Below are positions 20,359 through 30,912 of a DNA stretch of 64,000 nucleotides, piece by piece. A model generated the notes under the pieces. It was not told the DNA's origin. It saw nothing but the letters and a program-made list of their open reading frames with translations, and searched no databases. Position numbers and translations under genes: made by a program. The stretch comes from Elephas maximus indicus (lineage: Eukaryota; Chordata; Mammalia; Proboscidea; Elephantidae), in the NCBI RefSeq assembly GCF_024166365.1, contig NC_064820.1, forward strand, positions 49,453,501 through 49,517,500, in the 5' to 3' direction. Within the stretch, counting starts at the first letter, position 1; each line of letters begins with the position of its first letter.

Positions 20359-23065
20359 AAAGAAAAAGAAAAAAAAAACCGTAAAAAAGGAACAGAAGCA
20401 AAACTCAGCGAACATGCATATGCCACTGGAAAACACCGCTAGACGAAAGCGGAGAAAACGATCAAAAGCGTACAGAAAACTAAGCCTAGGCAGAAACCGC
20501 CAACAGCATTAAAGGCAGCATTTCTACGATTTGATAACTCTGTCACGCTTAAACCGGGACTCCCTACGGTAAGATATTGTGGCACCACGGAAGTGGTATT
20601 TGCTATGCCTTATAGGAAGTCTCATTCTCTTGTATGCCCGCATTAGTACTGGAGTAAAAAGAATAAGCGTATCAAAGAGCTGGATTTGCACTGAGAAATG
20701 GCAACTTGCGAGGAAATCCAAAGCAGCGCCAAATGCGAATATGCCCTCTGGCTTGCTTTCTTTGTGCGGTTTCTGTGTGTGGTTGTTTTTTTGCCCCAGG
20801 ACTTTTAGATTTAGGGACCCATGCGATATCTGCGTTATACCAGCTCCTCGTGAGCCGAGCCTCCGTTTTATAAACCTGATGAAAGATGGAAAGGGAATAA
20901 AAACTACAACGCATCCGACATATCAACGCCACTCAAAGCATCACTAAAGGAAATTGAAAAGTAAGCAAGACGTTAAAAAAAAAAAAAAACCTTCAAAGGA
21001 GCTGTAAACACTGTCAAAGGTTGCATTCGTATGTTTATTTTGTTTCTGGGAAGCCCAAATCGGTACCGTGAAGCCTCATTCCGGACTGCCTAAGACGAAA
21101 AAAAATTTGACACAACGAGGGCGGCATTACTTATGCCTTAAAAAGAAATTACTGTTCTCCCTAATTTTACAGGAGTTAAAATGCAGGAAAACCTATCGCC
21201 GTCAGTCAGTTGAATCGGACTCACAGCGACACTTGACGACAGAATAAAATGGCTCCATAAAGTTTTCAAGGAGCAGCTGGTGACTTGAACTAGGAACTTT
21301 TGATTAGCAGCGGAACTCTTCACCACCGCCAAAAAGCAGGATTTACTATTGATAAAACCAGAACTCCAGATGAGGTGGAAATCGCAGAGCAAGGCAGAAT
21401 CCAGTTGTGCCAGTTGTGTCAGCCATCATTTCATGGTTTCGAAGTGAAGTTTGAATTTAGTGGTGCGGGTGATTTCTCCATTCTACCAACAGTAAGCTGT
21501 GCCTAAGTTTTCTACCTCTTTTCGAAGATGTGAAGGGAACGCAGTAATAAAAGACAACGAACATATATCAAAGCCACATCAAAACAGCACTAAAGGAAGT
21601 GGGAAAAAACCGTGACATTAAAAAAAAAAAACCTGCGAATTCTATGAAATGGTTCTCTCTAACGTGTTTAATATCTGTGTGAAGCCAAATTTGTACCGTG
21701 AAACTAATCCCAGAGTTTCTAGGACTAAGAAATTGGGGCAGCACTAAAGTGGTATTTGCTAAGCCTAAAAACGTTGGCGTTCGCCTGTAAACACCAGCTT
21801 TTATGGGTGGTTAAAAGCATAGCTAAAGAGCAGTGCTTGATATTGATAAAACCGGGACTGGAGACGACTCAGAAATCGCAGGGCAACGCAGGATCCAAGC
21901 TTTCTAGTCTTCTTCAGCCATCGGTTTCCGCAGTGAAGTTAAATATTAAGGGCGCTTGGCACTTCTGCCTCAGTCCCTGTGAGGCAGACCTGTTTTCTAA
22001 TGCTCGTACAAGATGTAAATGGAACAGAAAATTTACGCAACGAACACATCAAAGCCACAACCACTAAGGAAAACCGAAGAATAACTAAAACGTAAAAAAA
22101 ACCCAGCTCTACAAAGAAACTACCGACACCGTTTAAGGGTACATTTCTAAGTTTTTGATAACTCTTTCAAGGCTAAGTCGGTACTGTTAACTATAATCCT
22201 GAACTCTAGAACTAAGAAATTGGGCACCAGGAAAATGGTATTTGGAACGCCTTTTAAAAAATGGCTTTGGCCAGTACTCCCCAACTTCTCTGGAGAGCAA
22301 AAACGCATAAGCATAGCTAAAAAGCGGGACTTGCTATCGATAAACGGTGCCTCGCAACTACGCAGAAATCAACCACAAGGTAGAATCCAAATGTGATAGC
22401 TGCCTATGCCATTGTCTCACAGTTTCGCAGTTTCGCCCTGTAGTGGATTTCCTCGCGCTAGAAAGTTTGCGTTTAGCGGCGCAGGCCATTTCGGCCTTAT
22501 ACTAAGTGCCTGTGAGCCGTGCCAGCGTTTTCTAAACCTTATAGAAGACGTAAAGGAAACCGAAAATAAAACGCAACGAACATATCAACGCCACAGCAAA
22601 ACACCATTAAAGAAAACAAAAACAAAAGCAAACAGTTAAAAAAAAAATCTACAAAGAAACGGCAAGCACAGTTAAAGGGCATTCCTGCGTTTTTGATATC
22701 TCCGCCAGTCTAAATCGGTACTGTTAAGCCTAAAACCAGACTCCCTACGACTAAAAAATTGGGGCATCATTAAAGTGGTGTTTGCTACACCTAAAAACAA
22801 AACTTGACATGCGCCCATATACCCCGACCACTCTCAGGAGTTAAAATCATAAGCACAGCTAAAAAGCAGGACTTGCTATTGATAAAAATCGGAACTCGCC
22901 AGGACGCAGATATTGCAGGGCAACTCAGAATCTCAATGTGCTAGTTGCATCTGCCATCCTTTCGGATTTTCCCAATGAAGTTTGAACTTAGCGGTGCGTG
23001 AGATTTCAGCGTTAAGCCAACTCCCTGTGCGCAGCGCTTGCGTTTTCTAAACCTTGTACAAGTTG

Positions 23066-23226
23066 TAAAACGGCCCTGTTGCCGTGGAGTCGATTCAGAA
23101 ACACAGCAACCACATAGGACGGAGTAGAACTGCCCCGTGGGGTTTCCAAGGAGTAGCTGGTGGATTTGAACTGCTGGCATTTCGGTTAGCAGCCTGAGCT
23201 CTCAACCACTGAGCCACCCGGGCCCC
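23066..23226 (-). mobile_element. AfroSINE, antisense, with TSD
   Basis: GCCCTGTTGCCGTGGAGTCG to AACCACTGAGCCACC, flanked by ACAAGTTGTAAA (about 23,054 and 23,228). Confidence 0.75.
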
Positions 23227-23506
23227 AACAAGTTGTAAAGGGAACTGAAAATAAAATGCAACGAATATATTAACGCCACAGCAAAACACCACTGAAGAAA
23301 ACCTAAAAAAGCAAAACGTAAGAAAAAAGAAACAACCACTCCTACAAAAAAACTGCAAACACATTTTAACGGTGCATTCCTACGTTTTTGCTGTTTCTTC
23401 CGAGCCCAAGTCGGTACTGTTCAGCCTAAAACCCGGACTCCCTAGGACTAAGAAATTGTGGCACTACTACAGTGGTATTTACTAGGCCTTAAAACAAACA
23501 AGGAAA

Positions 23507-23682
23507 CCCTGGTGGCGTAGTGGTTAAGTGCTAGGGCTGCTAACCAAGGGTCGGCAGTTCGAATCTGCCAGGCACTTCCTGGAAACTCTATGGGGCAGTT
23601 CTCCTCTGTCCTATAGGGTCGCTATGAGTCAGAATCCACTGGATGGCACTGGGTTTGTTTTTGTTTTTTTTTTTTTTAACAA
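23507..23682 (+). mobile_element. AfroSINE, full length
   Basis: AACCCTGGTGGCGTAGTGG to CTGGGTTTG plus a T-rich tail, with tRNA-like A/B box region; flanked by AACAAACAA direct repeats. Young-looking. Confidence 0.85.
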
Positions 23683-23933
23683 ACAAAAAAAGATTAGCAC
23701 GCTGGTATACCCTGACTTGTATGGGGAGCTTACGAAAACGCATAAGACAGCTAAAACGGAGGACTTGCTGTTGATAAACTGAAACTCACGACGACGTAGA
23801 AATCTCATGCAACGCAGAATCCAAATGTGTAGCTTGCATGTGCACCCGTTTCGCGGTTTTGCCATGTGGTTGGCTTCTTCGCCCCAGCAAGTTTGAACAT
23901 AGCGGTGCGTGAGATTTCTGCGTCTTCGCGAGT

Positions 23934-24262
23934 TCCAGTGGGCCCTGCAGAGGAACTCGACAGACACAGACTGCAGCAATTTGTCCTGCACTAGCCGCCC
24001 GGCCCAGGCAACAGTTAGCTGGACACCCAGACTTCTGACGGTGGGGACCTTTCGGAGCGACGCCAGGGCTCCTTGGAGCCACCGCCGCATTTTCGCAAGC
24101 TGCTGGGAATGGATTGGTCCTGTGCTGTTGTTCAAGCCCTGGGGCTGCTGCCCCTAGCTCTTTGGCGCTGAGGACCCCCGGGATGGCAGCAGGATTCTTT
24201 TTTTGGATGGTCGTCTTGGACAAAATTCTCATTACAAAACCGCCCCATTTCCGAAATAAAAT
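23934..24262 (+). pseudogene. Gene 4: 5'-truncated, degraded family copy
   Basis: Matches the last ~75 codons and the 3' UTR of gene 2, including the LQQ..L, LSERR and Trp-rich C-terminal region, and carries AATAAA at 24,255-24,260. Two in-frame stops and a frame change break the coding sequence. Its left edge joins monomer sequence at about 23,934. The comparable stretch in unit 1 is separated from the gene by about 1.4 kb, so a deletion probably removed the promoter and 5' half. The right edge meets RTE LINE sequence at about 24,279. Confidence 0.7.
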
Positions 24263-24278
24263 GTATGAAGATGTGCCT

Positions 24279-24470
24279 GGTCAAGTACAGGGTCAGCAAA
24301 AAAAAGGAAGACCCTCAAGAAGATGGATTGACACAGTGGCTGCAAAAATGGGCTCAAATATGGCAGTGGTTGTGAGGATGGTGCAGGATAGGGCAGTATT
24401 TCTGTTGTAGATCAGGTCACTACTAGTCTGAACTGATTCCATGGTACCTAACAACAACAACATCATGGTT
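24279..24470 (+). mobile_element. RTE-clade LINE 3' end
   Basis: Encodes the GRPSRRWIDTVA-type motif near the end of RTE/BovB-like ORFs, then the ACAACAACAACATC tail; next to gene 4. Confidence 0.65.
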
Positions 24471-24667
24471 TGTATATTGTGATTTCATTTCTATTTTGCA
24501 TATTTCTATATACACTAGGAAAATTAGAGGTCCACAATAGCTTCTCAGAAATGGAGGGGCTGCAGATGTGTGTTGGAATTCAAAATAGGAGGAATTATAA
24601 AGTGACCAGAGCTTATCCTGATATAGTCTAAACTGATATCCTGATATAGTGTCCAGTAGCCACTTCT

Positions 24668-24885
24668 TAGGAGCCCTAGTGTTGGAACAGTTCAGTCCTA
24701 GACTGCTAAACAAAAGATGGTGGTTCAAACACAACCAGCAGCTCCAAGAGAGAAAGACCTTTCAATATGCTCCCATAAAGTCTGCAGCCTAGAAAACATA
24801 TGGGGCAGTTCTACTCTGTCACATGGGATTGTTGCTATGAGTCTGAATGGACTAGAAGGAACCAAACAACAGGCAACCAATGATT
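24668..24885 (+). mobile_element. SINE, longer variant (counterpart 30,708-30,912)
   Basis: TAGGAGCCCT to GAATGGACT.GAAGGAACCAAACA, present in both dispersed blocks, so older than their duplication. Confidence 0.65.
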
Positions 24886-25168
24886 ATTATGAATATTCAT
24901 GCCAATTTGAATAAATACACAGTGCACTGTATGTAAGCATTGGCTTACTTCATTTCAAGTCACATTTTGGTGCCAAAGGAGTTTTCCACCCCAATTTACA
25001 CACAAGAAGTAAGTTGGCAGAGAATTTTGGATTTTAGAATCTTAGTAAAAGAAATGTAGATGTGTACTGAAAGTTTTAGCAGTGATTACTGGCAAGTGGA
25101 TTTTTAGAGGACTGTCACTTTCTGTGAATTCAATGGATATTTTATTTATTTCCCTTGAGGGAAAATGT

Positions 25169-25876
25169 ATTTTTTTACAATAATTTTTATTGTGCTTTAA
25201 GTGAAAGTTTACAAATCAAGTCAGTCTCTCACATATAAACTTACATACACCTTACTACATACTCCCACTTACTCTCCCCCTAATGAGTCAGCCCACTCCC
25301 TCCTTCCAGTCTCTCCTTTCTTGACCCTTTTGCCAGTTTCTAATCCCCTCTACCCTCCCATTTCCCCTCCAGACAGGAGATGCCAACATAATCTCAAGTG
25401 TCCACCTGATGCAAGTAGCTCACTCCTCATCACCATCTCTCTCCAACCCATTGTCCAGTCCAATCCATGTATGATGAGTTGTCTTCAGGAATGGTTCTTG
25501 TCCTGGGCCAACAGAAGGTTTGGGGACCACGACTGCCGGGATTCTTCTAGTCTTAGTCAGACCATTAAGTCTGGTCTTTTAGTGTTCTCCTGCTCCCTCA
25601 TGGGTTCTCTGTTGTGCTCCCTGTCAGGGGAGTCATCGGTTGTGGCCAGGCACCATCTAGTTCTTCTGGTCTCAGGCTGATGTAGTCTCTAGTTCATGTG
25701 GCCCTTTCTGTCTCTTGGGCTCATAATTACCTTGTGACCTTGGTGTTCTTCATTCTCCTTTGATCCAGGGGGGTTGAGACTCATTGATGCATCTTAGATG
25801 GCCACTTGCTAGCATTTAAGACCCCAGATGCCACACTTCAAAGTGGGATGCAGAATGTTTTCTTAATAGAATTTAA
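25169..25876 (-). mobile_element. 5'-truncated L1 3' UTR, antisense, with TSD
   Basis: Reverse complement of the 3' end at 49,790-50,480, flanked by GAAAATGT at 25,161-25,168 and 25,877-25,884. Absent from the matching block at 31,170, so it inserted after that duplication. Confidence 0.8.
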
Positions 25877-26175
25877 GAAAATGTCTTCTGAAATCACTAG
25901 TGGAGAAGTTGTGGGTAAAAAAAAAAAAAGTAATTCACTTCTGGACAGTCATTTTTTCCAGTGCTTACTAATTTTCTTTCTTATATAAACTTTCTGAGAA
26001 ACAGAGTAAGAGAAGTTAAAGTAGTTAAATAAACATACATCAGTGTCTCCAACACACTGTATATCTCACAATCTACCCCTTACTGGAAATATTCTTTTTG
26101 TGTCTGAAAAAGTAAAATATCACCCTTGATCCCAAACTTGGTTAAAAATAATACTTTTGCAACTCATTGGAGGCA

Positions 26176-26330
26176 GGCTAGAGCCCTGGTGGCACACTTG
26201 TTAAGAGCACAGCTGCTAACCGAAAGGTCAGCAGTTCCAATTCACCAGCTGCTCCGTGGAAACCCTATTGGACATTTCTACTCTTCCTTGTGGGTTTGCT
26301 CTGAGTTGGAATCCTCCAGATGGCAGGAGG
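26176..26330 (+). mobile_element. AfroSINE (counterpart 31,485-31,606)
   Basis: AGAGCCCTGGTGGCACACTTG to AGTTGGAATCCTCCAGATGG; shared by the two dispersed blocks. Confidence 0.7.
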
Positions 26331-26700
26331 AGAGGAGTTTGAATAGACTGGCCTGGTGTTCACTAGGGACTCAGTAGAGGCAGCACAGAGAATCCTGGCA
26401 GGGAAAGGTGGGAGAGGGTGGAACAGGGCAGGCTAACTGAAACTAGGGAGGTGAGGTGAAGAGAGTAGAGAAAATACCCACAGAGGAAGAAAACACAAAC
26501 TTTCAGACAGCTCAGAACTAACCCCCCAGCGATTTTTATAGAGAAAACTCAGGAGGAAAAGAATTACCGGAATAAATGTAGTTGCTAGTTTTCAATCAGT
26601 TGCAGGCCTCAGTGTTCCCTTTTAAGCTCCCCCCCACCCACCCATCCCCTGCATAGAACATTCTATTTCAGCTCCCTTTACTATTGAGAGGTAAGGCGCC

Positions 26701-27350
26701 TTTGAAAGCTACAATTCCGGAGCTGGGATTGCAACCGAACAAGCCAACTGCAGAAACCCAGAGCATAAAGGCCACACTCAATATGTAGCGCCGGGAACTG
26801 GTTTTCCCGTCTCCAGGCCCCCAGTTCCTTCTCCCTGGGCCCCAGCTTCTTCCAGCAGCTCAGCTGGGCTGCACGCTTAGGGAATGAGGGTGGAGGCAGA
26901 AGGGGCACATCCCGAATGTGGTCCTGGCCTCAGGGAGACTGACACTTGGTATTTGCAGGGCGCGGGGGCAACTCGGTGCAGCGGGCTGAGGGAGGTGAAG
27001 ACGCTGGAGGTCCCCATAGCTGGACTCCGCGGGAAGAAGGGGCGGAAAGGCAGAGCAGCAGTGTCGCTTGGGATCCGGGGCTGTCCGGACTGTGTCCAGG
27101 ATTCTGCCCGTCTGGTGTGTTTCCTGGGAGCCCAACACCTGTGAGCAACTCTGACAACCCCAACGCTGTACCACTCACCGCGACCCCCTCGCCCCCATTC
27201 CAGAGGATACGCCGCCCGCCGCACAATAAAGCCAGGGACAATAGGCTCTGGCACCAGAACCGCCACCAGCCACCCCGCCCCGCATCCGTGCACTTCATCC
27301 TCCCCAAACGCCAAAGCAGTAACGCACTGGAGAAATAAGGATTTTGGCAT
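26701..27350. other. 3' flank of gene 5, no gene recognised
   Basis: GC-rich sequence that resembles 56,260-57,000 downstream of gene 6, so it belongs to the amplified segment. Overlapping frames on both strands show no family resemblance. Confidence 0.45.
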
Positions 27351-27361
27351 TTGGGGACCGG

Positions 27362-27367
27362 TTTATT
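27362..27367 (-). terminator. Poly(A) signal of gene 5
   Basis: AATAAA on the minus strand (CTCAATAAACC), about 60 nt after the second-frame stop at 27,423. Confidence 0.5.
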
Positions 27368-27422
27368 GAGAGGACAGAAGAACATTTTACAAAGGTCTTT
27401 GAAGGCAAAACTTCTTGGATCC

Positions 27423-28007
27423 TTATTCAACAAACGGAGCGGCGTCCTTGTAGACCCCGGACACCATGAGCATCATCCAGCGACGGGTCTCGGGGAGAAT
27501 GTCAGGGCTCCTTGGCGCCAAAAAGCCAGCGATGGAGGCAGCGAGTCGAATCCACTGGCAGCAGCCTTTGAAAGCGGTGGCTGGAAGAGGGCGACACTCG
27601 GCAAGGAACCCACCTTCCAAGGAGCAGGGCTACATGCCCGAAGGCTGCTGCAAAGGTGGGCTGGTGGTGGACTTCTCGGCGGCGTCTTCCTCTTCTGGGG
27701 GCGATGGGGACGCCCCCTGGGTGGCAGGCGGCGGTTGGGAGGTGGGCGACTCTGCCCCCTGCATCCACGTGGTGTAGGTTCTGGGTCCGTGTCTCGGGCA
27801 GGCCCACCATAGTATCCCGCAGGGCCTAGAGAAGTGTTCGCATTCGAAGTCCTGGTTGTACCAAGGCAGCTCTCCCAGTTTAGGATAGAAAAGGAGCTCG
27901 CGCAGACCTGAATCTTCTGAGCTCAGGCTTGGTAGCCTCTGGGGCCCTGGCGCCTCCTCCGCGGATGCCCAGGCGTGCCGCACACAACGCGGAACAGGCT
28001 GCTCCAT
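27423..28007 (-). pseudogene. Gene 5: most divergent family copy, probably frameshifted
   Basis: The first frame runs from ATG 28,007 to a stop at 27,630 (125 residues). It keeps C8, W13, SSEDS 29-33 and FYPKLGE 40-46 at identical positions to genes 1 and 2. In the twelve codons of the two motifs it differs from gene 1 by about four silent changes and no replacement. Downstream, a second frame (about 27,620 to 27,423) resembles the C-terminal PPATA...WIR part of gene 1 and continues some 30 residues further. The split is therefore either a frameshift in this copy or an earlier stop in the others. TATA and poly(A) signals are present. Not recognised as any known family. Confidence 0.6.
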
Positions 28008-28039
28008 CGCGCTGCTGTTACACCGGGACCCACAGAGGA

Positions 28040-28105
28040 TCTGAGATGGAGAAGTCACAAGCAAGCGGGTTTTATGCTCTCTGGACTCATGGGCGGTCCA
28101 ATGCA
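28040..28105 (-). promoter_or_regulatory. Core promoter of gene 5
   Basis: GCATAAAAC (28,069-28,077, minus) preceded by GGACCGCCCATGAGTCC and an ATTGG motif upstream. The layout matches gene 1 even though the surrounding sequence is quite diverged. The ATG follows about 65 nt later. Confidence 0.6.
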
Positions 28106-28305
28106 GGTAGAGGAACAGGAATTCCTAATCCTTTTTTTGCTAATCCTAAACGTGGGATCCTATTTCTGGAAGCAAAAGGCATGAGAAGATAGGGAGTGAT
28201 GGCTTTAACGTGCAATCAAGTTATCTTGAACAATACTAAGCAAAGTTAAACGGCATTGGTGATAGATTGGATTAGGGGTTGAAAGTAAAAAGTGCTAGAG
28301 GAGCC

Positions 28306-28362
28306 CTGGAGCCCTGGTGGTGCAGTGGTTAAGAGCTTGGCTGCTAACCAAAAGGCCAGCTT
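28306..28362 (+). mobile_element. AfroSINE 5' fragment
   Basis: GAGCCCTGGTGGTGCAGTGG to AACCAAAAGGCCAGC only; the rest is absent. Confidence 0.65.
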
Positions 28363-28379
28363 TTCACAACAAACACACA

Positions 28380-28625
28380 CACAAATCCAGACTTATTGGC
28401 CTGGCAGAGATCATAATCATAGGACTGCACCGTTTAATGGTGTTTGCAGCCTCTTCTTTTTAACATTAATTCTTTGCATGCTTTGCTTATTTTTTGGTCT
28501 TCTTCCGTGGTGTTTTGCTATGGGGTTAACATGTTCGATGTGTTTTTTTTTTTTTTTTTGGTTCATTTGCGTTTCAGAATTAAATTCTTTAATATTTTAG
28601 AAATATTTATTCACTTTTATTTATT
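28380..28625 (-). repeat. Inverted monomer fragment
   Basis: Landmarks GCAGAGATCATAATCATAGG, GTTTGCAGCCTCTTC, TTTTGCTATGGGGTTAACATG and TTTCAGAATTAAATTC match 57,785-58,010 and 58,755-58,970. Confidence 0.6.
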
Positions 28626-28639
28626 TTTCTACGGATGTT

Positions 28640-29590
28640 TTGGACGTTCTCACCACTTACGTTTCTGCTCTGTGGCTTGCACTAGCCCAAGTTCAGGCAG
28701 GCCAAAACCACCCTATGGTATCTCCCAGCTGGGTCTAAACACCGCCAGGAGCCCCATTTCCTGTTTCCTGTAGGCTGCAGCACTCCCCACACCTAGTCGC
28801 CGGTTTTTCATCAGCACTTTCGCTGGAGACGCCAGGCTGGCGATTTCCCAAGTTGCGGCACCACTGGCAACATCAAACAGAAAGTTGCTCTGTCACAGGA
28901 CATCTAGTTTCTCTGGGCTATGGCCTTCTCGGCCCTAATACCAGTAATTCCCCCGTGACGGCCTCCTCATGGTCACAGCCCTGCTATTTGCGGTGAACCG
29001 TTGTTGCCTTAGCACTTAGGAGAGCAGCGGTGAAAAAAAAAGCGGTGAGTGGGTGGTTTTCTATCAGAGAACGTAATTGCAGAGTCTGTCGGTGCAGGCA
29101 CAGCTAGAGCCTCAGAGCCGTCCGTTTCTTTCTGACAGCACCGTTAATCACATACACAAGGCTGTTAGTTGTGTGCAACGCAGCTATGCGCCCTGTGGTC
29201 GCTTGCAGAATCCCAGGCCACTCTTTGCACCAAGCCGGGGTTGTTACACCGGCGCTGGCCACTCTGTGCCTGCGTTTCCTGGTTTCGGCCACTAGTTCCT
29301 CAGAGCCATTTCCCCTTGGCAGCAGGTTAGTGACACCGACCTGACGGTTCCTTTGTTGCCGTTTCCCTGTGGCCGCTGAGCATAGCTTTTCTAGAGTGGG
29401 GCCTCCGTTTCTCATTGCCCTGAGCTGCGCCGGCCTTTTCTCGCTCCAGCACCGCTACCCGCGCCGCCTTGGGCTCTGGGGCTCTGGCGGGAACGCTAGC
29501 CGCTCGCTGCTGGTCCTTTGGCGGCTCTGCTGTGCTGGATTTCTCCGCCTTAACCGAGCTTCATTCAGCGCTGCGTGTGGTTTCTGCTTC
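28640..29590 (+). repeat. CpG-rich block, old copy
   Basis: Colinear with 2,270-3,110 and 59,000-59,925, more diverged. Preceded by inverted monomer sequence (28,380-28,620) and followed by monomer-like sequence to 30,150. Confidence 0.65.
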
Positions 29591-30170
29591 ACGGCAAGTT
29601 CCTGTGAGAAGGGCTCTGATTTTTACCCTGAACGCGTGGGGCATAGCGGTGACTATGACTTCTCAGACGTAGCAAGTTGCGATTTAGGCGGAGTTCTACT
29701 CTGTTCTACAGGGTCGCTATGAATCAGAGTCCACTCCAGGTGACAGGTTCAATACCGGTTTAGCCCTGCCTGTGATATCTTCGTCGGAGAAAGTTATAGT
29801 TCAGTGTAGAAATCAGGGTTTAATCGTGTCTTTGAGATTTCATAGACTGAACAAGTTCAGGTTTAAGCTATATCTCAGGGTGGCAAGACTTGTGTTTTAG
29901 TGTCTAGGATTTCTTGTTGTAACAAGTCCAGGCACACCTATGCCTGCTGTGTTTCAGGCCTAGTGAATGAAATTTTTTCGTCCCATCCCGTTCTAATGTA
30001 CTGGAAACCAGTGCTGACCGCCTTCGACTTAGTCCTTGAGAGTTCCTATTTGTGAAAATCGAGTCCCGCTTTTCAGCTATTCTTGACACTTTTCGCTCCT
30101 GTAGAACTCAGGGAATACAGGCAAAGGCAACAACAACAACAACAAAAGTTGCAAGTCTGGGTTTAGTTTG
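29591..30170 (-). repeat. Inverted monomer-related segment
   Basis: Follows the CpG-rich block and matches 59,926-60,495 in order and orientation, including a shared SINE tail (29,690-29,745 and 60,058-60,115) that predates the duplication of the pair. Confidence 0.6.
29690..29745 (+). mobile_element. SINE tail fragment (counterpart 60,058-60,115)
   Basis: TCTACTCTGTTCTACAGGGTC to CAGAGTCCACTCC, present in both the 29-kb and 60-kb copies. Confidence 0.55.
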
Positions 30171-30171
30171 G

Positions 30172-30286
30172 CTCACAGGACCTATAGGATACAGTAGAAC
30201 TGCCCCAAAGGATTTCCAAAAAGTGGCTGGTGAATTCGAACTGCCAACTTTTGGTTAGCAACTGAGCTCTTAACCACTGCTCCTGG
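30172..30286 (-). mobile_element. AfroSINE, antisense
   Basis: CAGGACCTATAGGATACAG to CTCTTAACCACTGCTCC. Confidence 0.65.
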
Positions 30287-30288
30287 TA

Positions 30289-30420
30289 AAGTAGAGGGTC
30301 AGCAAAAATAAGAAAGAGCCCTAAGGAGATGAACTGACACAGTGGCTTCAACAATGGGCTCAAAGAGCAATAATTGTGAGGATGGTGCAGGAGGGGGCAG
30401 TGTTATCTCCGTTTTATTTA
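30289..30420 (+). mobile_element. RTE-clade LINE 3' end, diverged
   Basis: AGAGGGTCAGCAAAAATAAG to GAGGATGGTGCAGGAGGGGG; counterpart of the 24.3-kb piece. Confidence 0.6.
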
Positions 30421-30707
30421 GGATCACTCTTTTTTTTTTTTTAGAATCCACTGGAGGGCAAAGCGGTTTTTTTTTTTTTTTAACAATAACAACATAACTG
30501 GTTGTATACATGATTTCATTTGTATTTTACATACTTCTAGGTAAATTAGAAAAACTAAAGGTCCACAATAGCTTCTCAGGAATGGAAAGGGAGGGGGAGC
30601 GGGCAGAGGTGTGTTTGGATTCAAAATATGAGGAATTATGGAGTGATAAGTGCTTATCCTGATACAGTCTAAACTGATATCCTGATACAGTGTCCAGTAC
30701 CCACTTA

Positions 30708-30912
30708 TTAGGAGCCCTGTTGGTGAGCCAGTTGAGTGCTAGACTGCTGACCAAAACGTTGGTGGTTGGATCCCAGCCAGGGGCTCTGTGGCACAAAAAT
30801 TATTCAATCTGCTCCCATAAAGATTACAGCCTAGAAAACTCTATGGGACAGTTCTGCTCTGTCAAATGGGGTTGCTATGAGTTGGAATGGACTTGAAGGA
30901 ACCAAACAGTAG
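30708..30912 (+). mobile_element. SINE, longer variant, block b copy
   Basis: Counterpart of 24,668-24,885. Confidence 0.65.

Larger units (their letters stand above)
18122..20365 (-). repeat. Minus arm of internal inverted duplication (unit 2)
   Basis: Near-identical counterpart of 3,217-5,465, containing gene 3. High identity to unit 1 stops at about 20,365, just beyond the gene promoter. Confidence 0.75.
20465..23933 (+). repeat. Monomer array, unit 2
   Basis: Six copies starting near 20,519, 21,022, 21,650, 22,140, 22,682 and 23,371, with spacings of about 490-550 bp apart from SINE-containing ones (628 and 689 bp). SINEs are at 21,199-21,327, 23,066-23,226 and 23,507-23,682. Confidence 0.75.
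14904..24278. repeat. Macrosatellite-like tandem unit 2 (shortened)
   Basis: Positions 14,904 to about 20,365 match 1 to about 5,465 with only a handful of substitutions and 1-nt length changes in A or T runs. After about 20,365 the match to unit 1 continues at visibly lower identity through the monomer arrays. The unit then ends early in a truncated gene copy at 24,262, next to RTE LINE sequence. It lacks the part corresponding to about 7,000-9,700 of unit 1 and the stretch between the inverted-monomer junction and the middle of the gene. Confidence 0.85.
24279..26700. repeat. Dispersed duplicated block, copy a
   Basis: Colinear with 30,289-32,950: RTE 3' end, then a sequence with CTTATCCTGATA, a shared SINE (24,668), a shared SINE at 26,176, and a GGGAGAGGGTGGAACAGGG segment (about 26,340-26,640). 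An L1 3' end (25,169-25,876) is present only in this copy. Identity looks moderate, so this is an old duplication. Confidence 0.7.

Noticed and set aside
1-24278. A D4Z4/DUX-type double homeobox array
   Set aside because: The macrosatellite layout suggested it, but no homeodomain-like frame exists on either strand.
25201-25680. 159-residue plus-strand frame
   Set aside because: It is the antisense of an L1 3' UTR, flanked by a target-site duplication.
26877-27433. Overlapping 130-167 residue frames around 27 k
   Set aside because: Several mutually overlapping frames on both strands in GC-rich sequence; the homologous region at 56.2-57.0 k does not keep any of them. Better explained as 3' flank of gene 5.
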